From Baylisascaris procyonis (lineage: Eukaryota; Nematoda; Chromadorea; Rhabditida; Ascarididae): DNA of 64,000 nt. Position 1 is the stretch's first letter. Every line of letters starts with the position of its first letter. The notes under the pieces were generated by a model, which saw nothing but the letters and a program-made list of their open reading frames with translations, was not told the DNA's origin and made no database searches. The DNA lies in contig JAZARR010000276.1 in NCBI GenBank assembly GCA_037389465.1, forward strand, positions 1 to 64,000, read 5' to 3'. A program made the translations under genes and the position numbers. Below are positions 1-15,000 of the stretch, piece after piece.

Positions 1-3000
1 GTCCACAAAAACAATTCTAAATTGAAAAAAGTCCACAAAAACAATTATAAATACAAAAAAAAGTCCACAAAAACAATTATAAATACAAAAAAGTCCACAA
101 AAACAATTACAAATACAAAAAGTCCACAAAAACAATTCTGAATAGAAAAAAGTCCACAAACAATTATAAATACAAAAAAGTCCACAAAACAATTATAATT
201 ACAAAAGAGTGCACAAAAACAATTGCTAAATACAAAAACGTCCACAAAAACAATTACAAATACAAAAAGTCCACAAAAACAATTATAAATATAGAAAAGT
301 CCACAAAAACAATTTTAAATACAAAAAAGTCCACAAAAACAATTACAAATAGAAAAAAGTCCACAAAAACAATTATAAATACAAAAAGGTCCACAAAAAC
401 AATTATAAATACAAAAAAGGTCCACAAAAACAATTACAATACAAAAAAGTCCACAAAAACAATTATAAATACAAAAAGTCCACAAAAACAATCATAAATA
501 CAAAAAAGTCCACAAAAACAATTCTGAATACAAAAAGTCCACAAAAAACAATCATAAATACAAAAAAGTCCACAAAAACAATTCTAAAACAAAAAAGTCC
601 ACAAAAACAATTATGAATACAAAAAGGTCCACAAAAACAATTATAAATACAAAAAGTCCACAAAACAATTATAAATACAAAAAAGTCCACAAAAACAATT
701 ATGAATACAAAAAGTCCACAAAAACAATTCTAAATAAAAAAGTCCACAGAAACAATTACAAATACAAAAAGGTCTACAAAAACAATTATAAACAAAAAAA
801 GTCCACAAAAACAATTATAAATAGAAAAAAGTCCACAAAAACAATTATAAATACAGAAAAATCCACAAAAACAATTTCAAATAGAAAAAAGTAGACAAAA
901 AGAGTTATAAATAGAAAAAAGTCCACAAAAACAATTACAAATACAAAGGTCTACAAAAACAATTCTGAATAGAAAAGGTCCACAGAAACAATTATAAATA
1001 CAAAAAAGTCCATAAAACAATTATAATTACAAAAAGAGTGCACAAAAACAATTGCAAATGCAAAAACGTCCACAAAAAAAATTACAAATACAAAAAAGTC
1101 CACAAAAACAATTACAAATGCAAAAAAGTCCACAAAAAAATATAAATACAAAAGGTCCACAAAAACAATTCTAAATACAAAAAAGTCCACAAAAACAAAT
1201 ATAGATACAAAAAAGTCCACAAAAACAATTATAAATACAAAAAAAGTCCACAAAAACAATTATAAATACAAAAAGTCCACAAAAACAATTATAAATACAA
1301 AAAAGTCCACAGAAACAATTATAAATACAAAAAGGTCCACAAAAACAATTCTAAATTGAAAAAAAGTCCACAAAAACAATTATAAATACAAAAAGTCCAC
1401 AAAACAATTATAAATACAAAAGGTCCACAAAAACAATTCAAAAATACAAAAAGTCCACAAAAACAATTACAAATACAAAAAAGTCCACAAAAACAATTAT
1501 AAATATAAAAAAGTCCACAAAAACAATTATAAATACAAAAAGGTCCACAAAAACAATTATAAATACAAAAAGGTCCACAAAAACAATTACAAATACAAAA
1601 AGTCCACAAAAACAATTATAAATACAAAAAAGTCCACAAAAACAATATGAATACAAAAAAGTCCACAAGAACAATTATGAATACAAAAAAGTCCACAGAA
1701 ACAATTACGAATACAAAAAGGTCCACAAAAACAATTCTAAATTGAAAAAAGTCCACAAAAACAATTATAAATACAAAAAGGTCCACAAAAACAATTATAA
1801 ATACAAAAAAGTCCACAAAAACAATTACACATGCAAAAAAGTGCACAAAACAATTATAAATACAAAAAGGTCCACAAAAACAATTATAAATACAAAAAAG
1901 TCCACAGAAACAATTACAAATACAAAAAGGTCCACAAAAACAATTATAAACAAAAAAGTCCACAAAAACAATTTCAAATAGAAAAAAGTCCACAAAAGTT
2001 ATAAATAGAAAAAAGTCCACAAAACAATTTTAAACAGAAAAAAGTCCACAAAAACAATTGCAGATAAAAAAGTCCACAAAAACAATTGTAAATACAAAAA
2101 AGTCCACAAAAACAATTGTAAATACAAAAAAGTCCACAAAAACAATTACAAATACAAAAAAGGTCCACAAAAACAATTCTAAATTGAAAAAAGTCCACAA
2201 AAACAATTACAAATACAAAAAAGTCCACAAAAACAATTATAAATAGAAAAAAGTCCACAAAAACAATTATAAATACAAAAAGGTCCACAAAAACAATTAC
2301 AAATACAAAAAGTCCACAAAAACAATTCTAAATAAAAAAAGTCCACAAAAACAATTATAAATAGAAAAAAGTCCACAAAAACAATTATGAATACAAAAAA
2401 GTCCACAAAAACAATTACAAATACAAAAAGTCCACAAAAACAATTATGAATAGAAAAAAGGTCCACAAAAACAATTATAAATACAAAAAGTCCACAAAAC
2501 AATTATAATTACAAAAGTCCACAAAAACAATTGTAATACAAAAACGTCCACAAAAACAATTACAAATACAAAAAAGTCCACAAAAACAATTATAAATATA
2601 AAAAAGTCCACAAAAACAATTTGAAATAGAAAAAAGTCCACAAAAACAATTATAAATACAAAAAGTTAACAAAAAAACCATCATGAATACAAAAAAGTCC
2701 ACAAGAACAATTCTGAATACAAAAAAGTCCACAGAAACAATTATAAATACAAAAAAGGTCTACAAAAACAATTGTAAATACAAAAAAGTCCACAAGAACA
2801 ATTGTAAATACAAAAAAGTCCACAAAAACAATTATAAATACAAAAAGTCCACAAAAACAATTATCAATACAAAAAGGTCCACAAAAACAATTCTCAATAC
2901 AAAAAAGTCCACAAAAACAATTACAAATACTAAAAAGGTCCACAAAAACAATTCTAAATACAAAAAGTCCACAAAACAATTATAATTACAAAAGTCCACA

Positions 3001-6000
3001 AAAACAATTGCAAATACAAAAGCGTCCACAAAAACAATTAAACACAAAAAAGTCCACAAAAACAATTATAAATACAAAAAAGTCCACAAAAACAATCATG
3101 AATACAAAAAAGTCCACAAGAACAATTCTGAATACAAAAAAGTCCACAGAAACAATTACGAATACAAAAGGTCTACAAAAACAATTCTAAATTGAAAAAG
3201 TCCACAAAAACAATTGTAAATTGAAAAAGGTCCACAAAAACAACTATAAATACAAAAAGGTCCACAAAAACAATTACACCTGCAAAAAAGTCCACAAAAA
3301 CAATTATAAATACAAAGGTCTACAAAAACAATTATAAATAAAAAAGTCCACAAAAACAATTAAAAATACAAAAAAGTCCACAAAAACAATTATAAATACA
3401 AAAAAGTCCACAAAAACAATTACAAACACAAAAAGTCCACAAAAACAATTCTGAACAGAAAAAAGTCCACAGAAACAATTATAAATACAAAAAAGTCCAT
3501 AAAGCAATTATAATTACAAAAGAGTCCACAAAAACAATTGCAAATACAAAAAGTCCACAAAAACAATTACAAACACAAAAAAGTCCACAAAAACAATTAT
3601 AAATATAAAAAAGTCCACAAAAACAATTTTAAATAGAAAAAGTCCACAAAAACAATTACAAATAGAAAAAAGTCCACAAAAACAATTATAAATACAAAAA
3701 GATCCACAAAAACAATTATAAATACAAAAAGTCCACAAAAACAACTACAGGTACAGAAAAGTCCACAAAAACAATTATAAATACAAAAAGTCCACAAAAA
3801 CAATCATGAATACAAAAAAGTCCACAAAAACAATTACAAATACAAAAAGGTCCACAAAAACAATTCTAAATTGAAAAAAGTCCACAAAAACAATTATAAA
3901 TACAAAAAGGTCCACAAAAACAATTATAAATACAAAAGGTCCACAAAAACAATTACAAATACAAAAAGTCCACAAAAACAATTATAAATACAAAAAAGTC
4001 CACAAAAAAACAATCATGAATACAAAAAAGTCCACAAAAACAATTCTGAATACAAAAAGTCCACAGAAACAATTAGGAATACAAAAAGGTCCACAAAAAC
4101 AATTCTAAATTGAAAAAAGTCCACAAAAACAATTATAAATAGAAAAAGGTCCACAAAAACAATTATAAATACAAAAAGGTCCACAAAAAAATTACAAATA
4201 AAAAAAGTCCACAAGAACAATTATAAATACAAAAAAGGTCCACAAAAACAATTATAAATACAAAAAGTCCACAAAAACAATTACCCATGCAAAAAAGTCC
4301 ACAAAAACAAATGTAAATACAAAAAGGTCCACAAAAACAATTCTAAATACAAAAGGTCCAAGAAACAATTACAAATACAAAAAGTCCACAAAAACAATTA
4401 TAAATAAAAAAGTCCACAAAAACAATTAAAAATACAAAAAGTCCACAAAAACAATTATAAATAGAAAAAAGTCCACAAAAACAATTATAAATGAAAAAGT
4501 CCACAAAAACAAATATAGATAGAAAAAAGTCCACAAAAACAATTTTAAATAAAAAAGTCCACAAAAACAATTGTAAATACAAAAAAGTCCACAAGAACAA
4601 TTTAAATACAAAAAAGTCCACAAAAACAATTATAAATGCAAAAAGTCCACAAAAACAAATATCAATACAAAAAGGTCCACAAAAACAATTATAAATACAA
4701 AAAAGTCCACAAAAACAATTACAAATACAAAAAGGTCCACAAAAACAATTATAAATACAAAAAGTCCACAAAACAATTATAAATACAAAAAGTGCACAAA
4801 AACAATTGCAAATACAAAAAGTCCACAAAAACAATTAAACACAAAAAAGTCCACAAAAACAATTATAAATATAAAAAAGTCCACAAAACAATTATAAATA
4901 CAAAAAGGTCCACAAAAACAATTATAAATACAAAAAGGTCCACAAAAACAATTACAAACAAAAAGTCCACAAAAACAATTATAAATACAAAAAGTCCACA
5001 AAAACAATAAATACAAAAAAGTCCACAAAAACAATTCTGAATACAAAAAGTCCACAGAAACAATTACAAATACAAAAAGGTCCACAAAAACAATTCTAAA
5101 TTGAAAAAGTCCACAAAAACAATTATAAATACAAAAAGTCCACAAAAACAATTATAATTACAAAAAAGTCCACAAAAACAATTGCAAATACAAAAAGTCC
5201 ACAAAAACAATTATAAACACAAAAAAGTCCACAAAAACAATTATAAATATAAAAAAGTCCACAAAAACAATTTAAATACAAAAAGGTCCACAAAAACAAT
5301 TATAAATACAAAAAGTCCACAAAAACAATTACAAATACAAAAAAGTCCACAAAAACAATTATAAATACAAAAAGGTCCACAAAAACAATTATAAATACAA
5401 AAAAGTCCACAAAAACAATTACAAATACAAAAAGTCCACAAAAACAATTATAAATACAAAGGTCCACAAAAACAATTAAACACAAAAAACCACAAAAACA
5501 ATTATAAATACAAAAAGGTCACAAAAACAATTATAAATAAAAAAAGTCCACAAAAACAATTACAAATACAAAAAAGTGCACAAAAACAATTACAAATACA
5601 AAAAGGTCCACAAAAACAATTATAAATACAAAAAAGTCCACAGAAACAATTACAAATACAAAAAGGTCTACAAAAACAATTATAAACAAAAAGTCCACAA
5701 AAACAATTTCAAATAGAAAAAGTAGACAAAAACAATTATAAATAAAAAAGTCCACAAAAACAATTACAAATACAAAAAGGTCCACAAAAACAATTATAAA
5801 TAGAAAAAGGTCCACAGAAACAATTATAAATACAAAAAAGTCCACAAAACAATTATAAATACAAAAAAGTCCACAAAAACAATTATAAATACAAAAAAGT
5901 CCACAAAAACAATTATAAATACAAAAGTCCACAAAAACAATTATAAATAGAAAAAAGTCCACAAAAACAATTATAAATACAAAAAGGTCCACAAAAACAA

Positions 6001-9000
6001 TTATAAATACAAAAAAGTCCACAAAAACAATTACAAATACAAAAAGTCTACAAAAACAATCATTAATGCAAAAAGTCCACAAAAACAATTATAAATACAA
6101 AAAGGTCCACAAAAACAATTACAGGTACAAAAGTCCACAAAAACAATTCTGAATTGAAAAAAGTCCACAAAAACAATTATAAATAGAAAAAGGTCCACAA
6201 AAACAATTATAAATACAAAAAAGTCCACAAAAACAATTACAAATACAAAAAAGTCCACAAAAACAATTATAAATACAAAAAGTCCACAAAAACAATTATA
6301 AATACAAGTCCACAAAAACAATTACAAATACAAAAAGGTCCACAAAAACAATTATAAATAAAAAAGTCCACAAAAACAATTATAAATACAAAAAAGTCCA
6401 CAAAAACAATTATAAATAGAAAAAGTCCACAAAAACAATTCTAAATACAAAAAGTCCACAAAAACAATTATAAATACAAAAAAGTCCACAAAAACAATTA
6501 TAAATTGAAAAAGTCCACAAAAACAATTATAAATAGAAAAAAGTCCACAAAAACAATTATAAATACAAAAAAGTCCACAAAAACAATTACAAATACAAAA
6601 AGTCCACAAAAACAATTCTGAATAGAAAAAAGTCCACAAAAACAATTATAAATAAAAAGTCCACAAAACAATTATAATTACAAAAAGTCCACAAAAACAA
6701 TTGCTAATACAAAAACGTCCACAAAAACAATTACAAACACAAAAAAGTCCACAAAAACAATTATAAATACAAAAAGGTCCACAAAAACAATTATAAATAC
6801 AAAAAGGTCCACAAAACAATTAAATACAAAAAGTCCACAAAAACAATTATAAATACAAAAAAGTCCACAAAAAAACAATCATGAATACAAAAAAGTCCAC
6901 AAAAACAATTATGAATACAAAAAGTCCACAAAAACAATTATAAATACAAAAAAGTCCACAAAAACAATTCTAAATACAAAAAGTCCACAAAAACAATTAT
7001 AAATAAAAAAGTCTACAAAAACAATTCTAAATAGAAAAAAGTCCACAAAAACAATTATAAATAGAAAAAAGTCCACAAAAACAATTATAAATACAAAAAG
7101 GTCCACAAAAACAATTAAATACAAAAAAGTCCACAAAAACAATTACAAATACAAAAAAGTCCACAAAAAAATTATAAATACAAAAAAGTCCACAAAAACA
7201 ATTATAAATACAAAAAGTCCACAAAAACAATTATAAATACAAAAAGGTCCACAAAAACAATTATAAATACAAAAACCCACAAAAACAATTATAAATACAA
7301 AAAAGTCCACAAAAAAAAACAATCATGAATTCAAAAAAAAAGTCCACAAAAACAATTCTGAATACAAAAAAGTCCACAGAAACAATTATAATACAAAAAG
7401 TCCACAAAAACAATTATAAATACAAAAAAAGTCCACAAAAACAATTATAAATACAAAAAGGTCCACAAAAACAATTATAAATACAAAAAAGTCCACAAAA
7501 ACAATTATAAATACAAAAAGTCCACAAAAACAATTATAATTACAAAAAGTCCACAAAAACAATTATAAATACAAAAAAGTCCACAAAAACAATTACAAAT
7601 ACAAAAAGGTCCACAAAAACAATTATAAACAAAAAAGTCCACAAAAACAATTTAAATACAAAAAGTAGACAAAAACAATTATAAATACAAAAAAGTCCAC
7701 AAAAACAATTATAAATACAAAAAAGTCCACAAAAACAATTACAAATACAAAAAAGTCCACAAAAACAATTATAAATACAAAAAGTCCACAAAAACAATTA
7801 TAAATACAAAAAGTCCACAAAAACAATTACAAATACAAAAAAGGTCCACAAAAACAATTCTAAATTGAAAAAAGTCCACAAAAACAATTAAAAATACAAA
7901 AAAGTCCACAAAAACAATTATAAATAGAAAAAAGTCCACAAAAACAATTATAAATACAGAAAAGTCCACAAAAACAAATATAGATACAAAAAAGTCCACA
8001 AAACAATTTTAAATAGAAAAAAGTCCACAAAAACAATTATAAATACAAAAAGTCCACAAAAACAATTGTTAATACAAAAAAGTCCACAAAAACAATTATA
8101 AATGCAAAAAGTCCACAAAAACAATATCAATACAAAAGGTCCACAAAAACAATTATAAATACAAAAAAGTCCACAGAAACAATTACAAATACAAAAAGGT
8201 CCACAAAAACAATTCTAAATACAAAAAGTCCACAAAACAATTATAAATACAAAAAAGTCCACAAAAACAATTATAAATACAAAAGCGTCCACAAAAACAA
8301 TTAAACACAAAAAAGTCCACAAAAACAATTATAAATATAAAAAAGTCCACAAAAACAATTATCAATACAATAAGGTCCACAAAAACAATTCTAAATACAA
8401 AAGGTCCACAAAAACAACTACAGGTACAAAAAAGTCCACAAAAACAATTATAGATACAAAAAAGTCCACAAAAACAATCATGAATACAAAAAGTCCACAA
8501 GAACAATTCTGAATACAAAAAAGTCCACAGAAACAATTACGAATACAAAAAGGTCTACAAAAACAATTCTAAATTGAAAAAAGTCCACAAAAACAACTAT
8601 AAATACAGAAAAGTCCACAAAAACAATTACATGCAAAAAGGTGCACAAAAACAAATTAAATACAAAAAGGTCTACAAAAACAATTATAAATAAAAAAGTC
8701 CACAAAAACAATTATAAATACAAAAAAGTCCACAAAAACAATTATAAATACAAAAAGTCCACAAAAACAATTACAAACACAAAAAGTCCACAAAAACAAT
8801 TCTGAATAGAAAAAGTCCACAAAAACAATTATAAATACAAAAAAGTCCACAAAACAATTATAATTACAAGAAGGGGACAAAAACAATTGCAACTACAAAA
8901 ACGTCCACAAAAACAATTACAAACACAAAAAAGTCCACAAAAACAATTACAAATAAAAAAAGTCCAAAACAATTATAAATACAAAAAATCCACAAAAACA

Positions 9001-12000
9001 ATTATAAATACAAAATCCACAAAACAACTACAGGTACAAAAAAGTCCACAAAAACAATTATAAATACAAAAAGTCCAAAAAAAACAATCATGAATACAAA
9101 AAAGTCCACAAAAACAATTACAAATACAAAAAGGTCTAAAAAACAATTCTAAATTGAAAAAAGTCCACAAAAACAATTATAAATACAAAAAGTCCACAAA
9201 AACAATTATAAATACAAAAAGGTCCACAAAAACAACTACAGGTACAAAAAGTAGACAAAAACAATTATAAATACAAAAAGTCCACAAAAAAACAATCATG
9301 AATACAAAAAAGTCCACAAGAACAATTCTGAATACAAAAAAGTCCACAGAAACAATTATAAATACAAAAGGTCTACAAAAACAATTCTAAACTGAAAAAA
9401 GTCCACAAAAACAATTATAAATAGAAAAGGTCCACAAAAACAAATATAAATACAAAGGTCCACAAAAACAATTATAAATAAAAAAGTCCACAAAAACAAT
9501 TATAAATAGAAAAAGGTCCACAAAAACAACTATGAATACAAAAAGTCCACAAAAACAATTACCCATGCAAAAAAGTCCACAAAAACAAATGTAAATACAA
9601 AAAGGTCCACAAAAACAATTCTAAATACAAAAGGTCCACAGAAACAATTACAAATACAAAAAGGTCTACAAAAACAATTATAAATAAAAAAGTCCACAAA
9701 AACAATTAAAAATACAAAAAAGCCACAAAAACAATTATAAATAGAAAAAAGTCCACAAAAACAATTATAAATACAAAAAAGTCCACAAAAACAAATATCA
9801 ATACAAAAAGGTCCACAAAAGCAATTCTAAATACAAAAAGTCCACAAAAACAATTACAAATACAAAAAAGGTCCACAAAAACAATTATATACAAAAAGGT
9901 CCACAAAAACAATTGTGAATACAAAAAAGTCCACAAACAATTATAAATACAAAAAAGTCCACAAAAACAATCATTAATAAAAAGTCCACAAAAACAATTA
10001 TAAATACAAAAAGGTCCACAAAACAATTACAAATACAAAAAGTCACAAAAACAATTCTGAATTGAAAAAAGTCCACAAAAACAATTATAAATAGAAAAAG
10101 GTCCACAAAAACAATTATAAATACAAAAAAGTCCACAAAAACAATTACACATGCAAAAAGTCCACAAAAACAAATATAAATACAAAAAGGTCCACAAATG
10201 CAATTCTAAATACAAAAAAGTCCACAAAACAATTACAAATACAAAAAGGTCTACAAAAACAATTATAAATAAAAAAGTCCACAAAAACAATTATAAATAC
10301 AAAAAGTCCACAAAAACAATTATAAATAGAAAAAAGTCCACAAAAACAATTCTAAATACAAAAAGTCCACAAAAACAATTAGAAGTACAAAAGGTACAAA
10401 AACAATTCTAAATTGAAAAAGTCCACAAAAACAATTATAAATAGAAAAAAGTCCACAAAAACAATTATAAATACGAAAAAGTCCACAAAAATAATTACAA
10501 ACACAAAAAGTCCACAAAAACAATTCTGAACAGAAAAAAGTCCACAAAAACAATTATAAATACAAAAAAGTCCACAAAACAATTATAATTACAAAAGAGT
10601 CCACAAAAACAATTGCTAATACAAAAACGTCCACAAAAACAATTACAAATACAAAAAAGTCCACAAAAACAATTATGAATATAAAAAAGTCCACAAAAAA
10701 ATTTTAAATAGAAAAAAGTCCACAAAAACAATTAAAATAGAAAAAAGTCCACAAAAACAATTATAAATACAAAAAGGTCCACAAAAACAATTATAAATAC
10801 AAAAGGTCCACAAAAACAACTACAAGTACAAAAAAGTCCACAAAAACAATTATAAATACAAAAAAGTCCACAAAAACAATCATGAATACAAAAAAGTCCA
10901 CAAGAACAATTCTGAATACAAAAAAGTCCACAAAAACAATTACGAATACAAAAAGGTCTACAAAAACAATTCTAAATTGAAAAGTCCACAAAAACAATTA
11001 TAAATAGAAAAAGTCCACAAAAACAATTATAAATACAAAAAGGTCCACAAAAACAATTGTAAATACAAAAACGTCCACAAAAACAATTACAAACACAAAA
11101 AAGTCCACAAAAACAATTATAAATATAAAAAGTCCACAAAAACAATTATCAATACAAAAAGGTCCACAAAAACAATTCTAAATACAAAAAGGTCCACAAA
11201 AACAACTATAGGTACAAAAACCCACAAAAACAATTATAAATACAAAAAGTCCACAAAAAAAAACAATCATGAATACAAAAAAGTCCACAAAAACAATTCT
11301 GAATAAAAAAAGTCCACAGAAACAATTACAAATACAAAAGGTCTACAAAAACAATTCTAAATTGAAAAAAGTCCACAAAAACAATTATAAATACAAAAAG
11401 GTCCACAAAAACAATTATAAATAGAAAAAAGTCCACAAAAACAATTACATGCAAAAAAGTGCACAAAAACAATTATAAATACAAAAAGTCCACAAAAACA
11501 ATTGTAAATACAAAAAAGTCCACAGAAACAATTACAAATACAAAAAGGTCCACAAAAACAATTATAAACAAAAAAGTCCACAAAAACAATTTCAAATAGA
11601 AAAAAGTAGACAAAAATTATAAATAGAAAAAAGTCAAAACAATTTTAAACAGAAAAAAGTCCACAAAAACAACTGCAGATAAAAAGTCCACAAAAACAAT
11701 TGTAAATACAAAAAAGTCCACAAGAACAATTGTAATACATAAAAAGTCCACAAAAACAATTACACATGCAAAAAGGTCCACAAAAACAATTCTAAATTGA
11801 AAAAAGTCCACAAAAACAATCAAAAATACAAAAAAGCCCACAAAAACAATTATAAATAGAAAAAAGTCCACAAAAACAATTATAAATACAGAAAAGTCCA
11901 CAAAAACAAACATAGATAGAAAAAAGTCCACAAAAACAATTTTAAATAGAAAAAGTCCACAAAAACAATTGTAAATACAAAAAAGTCCACAAGAACAATT

Positions 12001-15000
12001 GTTAATACAAAAAAGTCCACAAAAACAATTATACATACAAAAAGTCCACAAAAACAATATCAATACAAAAGGTCCACAAAAACAATTCTCAATACAAAAA
12101 AGTCCACAGAAACAATTACAAATACAAAAAAGGTCCACAAAAACAATTCTAAATGCAAAAAAGTCCACAAAACAATTATAATTACAAAAAGTCCACAAAA
12201 ACAATTACAAATACAAAAGGTCCACAAAAACAATTAAACACAAAAAAGTCCACAAAAACAATTATAAATACAAAAAAGTCCACAAAAACAATTATAAATA
12301 CAAAAAGGTCCACAAAAACAATTCTGAATACAAAAAGGTCCACAAAAACAATTACAAATACAAAAAGTCCACAAAAACAATTATAAATACAAAAAAGTCC
12401 ACAAAAAAACAATCATGAATACAAAAAAGTCCACAAAAACAATTCTGAATACAAAAAAGTCCACAGAAACAATTACAAATAGAAAAAAGTCCAAAACAAT
12501 TATAAATACAATAAGATCCACAAAAACAATTATAAATACAAAATGTCCACAAAAACAACTACAGGTACAAAAAAGTCCACAAAAACAATTATAAATACAA
12601 AAAAGTCCAGAAAAAAACAATCATGAATACAAAAAAGTCCACAAAAACAATTACAAATACAAAAGGTCTACAAAAACAATTCTAAATTGAAAAAAGTCCA
12701 CAAAAACAATTATAAATACAATAAGGTGCACAAAAACAACTATAAATACAAAAAGGTCCACAACAACAACTACAGGTACAAAAAGTAGACAAAAACAATT
12801 ATAAATACAAAAAGTCCACAAAAAAACAATCATGAATACAAAAAAGTCCACAACAATTCTGAATACAAAAAAGTCCACAGAAACAATTAGGAATACAAAA
12901 AGGTCTACAAAAACAATTCTAAATGAAAAAAGTCCACAAAAACAATTATAAATAGAAAAAGGTCCACAAAAACAAATATAAATACAAAAAGGTCCACAGA
13001 AACAATTATAAATAAAAAAGTCCACAAGAACAATTATAAATAGAAAAAGGTCCACAAAAACAACTATGAATACAAAAAAGTCCACAAAAACAATTACCCA
13101 TGCAAAAAAGTCCACAAAAACAAATGTAAATACAAAAAGGTCCACAAAAACAATTCTAAATACAAAAAGGTCCACAGAAACAATTACAAATACAAAAGGT
13201 CTACAGAAACAATTATAAATAAAAAAGTCCACAAAAACAATTAAAAATACAAAAAAGCCCACAAAAACAATTATAAATAGAAAAAAGTCCACAAAAACAA
13301 TTATAAATACAAAAAGTCCACAAAAACAAATATCAATACAAAAGGTCCACAAAAGCAATTCTCAATACAAAAAAGTCCACAGAAACAATTACAAATACAA
13401 AAAAGGTCTACAAAAACAATTCTAAATACAAAAAAGTCCATAAAACAATTATAATTACAAAAAGTGCACAAAAACAATTGCAAATACAAAACCGTCCACA
13501 AAAACAATTAAACACAAAAAAGTCCACAAAAACAATTATAAATATAAAAAGGTCCACAAAAACAATTATCAATACAATAAGGTCCACAAAAACAATTCTA
13601 AATACAAAAAGGTCCACAAAAACAACTACAGGCACAAAAAAGTCCACAAAAACAATTACAAATACAAAAAAGTCCACAAAAGAACAATCATGAATACAAA
13701 AAAGTCCACAAGAACAATTCTGAATACAAAAAAGTCCACAGAAACAATTACGAATACGAAAAGGTCTACAAAAACAATTCTAAATTGAAAAAAGTCCACA
13801 AAAACAACTATAAATTGAAAAAGGTCCACAAAAACAACTATAAATACAGAAAAGTCCACAAAAACAATTACACATGCAAAAAGGTGCACAAAAACAAATA
13901 TAAATACAAAAAGGTCTACAAAAACAATTATAAATAAAAAAGTCCACAAAAACAATTAAAAATACAAAAAAGCCCACCAAAAACAATTATAAATACAAAC
14001 AAGTCCACAAAAATAATTACAAACACAAAAAGTCCACAAAAACAATTCTGAATAGAAAAAAGTCCGCAAAAAGAATTATAAATACAAAAAAGTCCATAAA
14101 ACAATTATAATTACAAGAGGGGACAAAAACAATTGCAACTACAAAAACGTCCACAAAAACAATTACAAACACAAAAAAGTCCACAAAAACAATTATAAAT
14201 ATAAAAAAGTCCACAAAAAAATTTTAAATAGAAAAAAGTCCACAAAAACAATTACAAATAGAAAAAAGTCCACAAAAACAATTATAAATACAATAAGATC
14301 CACAAAAACAATTATAAATACAAAATGTCCACAAAAACAACTACAGGTACAAAAAAGTCCACAAAAACAATTATAAATACAAAAAAGTCCACAAAAAAAC
14401 AATCATGAATACAAAAAAGTCCACAAAAACAATTACAAATACAAAAAGGTCTACAAAAACGATTCTAAATTGAAAAAAGTCCACAAAAACAATTATAAAT
14501 ACAATAAGGTGCACAAAAACAACTATAAATACAAAAAGGTCCACAACAACAACTACACGTACAAAAAGTAGACAAAAACAATTATAAATATAAAAAAGTC
14601 CACAAAAAAACAATCGTGAATACAAAAAAGTCCACAAGAACAATTCTGAATACAAAAAGGTCCACAGAAACAATTAGGAATACAAAAAGGTCTACAAAAA
14701 CAATTCTAAATTGAAAAAAGTCCACAAAAACAATTATAAATAGAAAAAGGTCCACAAAAACAAACATAGATACAAAAAGGTCCACAGAAAAAATTACAAA
14801 TAAAAAAAGTCCACAAGAACAATTATAAATAGAAAAAGGTCCACAAAAACAACTATAAATACAAAAAAGTCCACAAAAACAATTACCCATGCAAAAAAGT
14901 CCACAAAAACAAATGTAAATACAAAAAGGTCCAGAAATGCAATTCTAAATACAAAAAGGTCCACAGAAACAATTACAAATACAAAAAGGTCTACAGAAAC

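Noticed and set aside
613..894. Plus-strand lysine/threonine/asparagine-rich repeat peptides
   Set aside because: They are direct translations of the A-rich unit in whichever frame stays open. No promoter, start context, domain or consistent frame supports expression.
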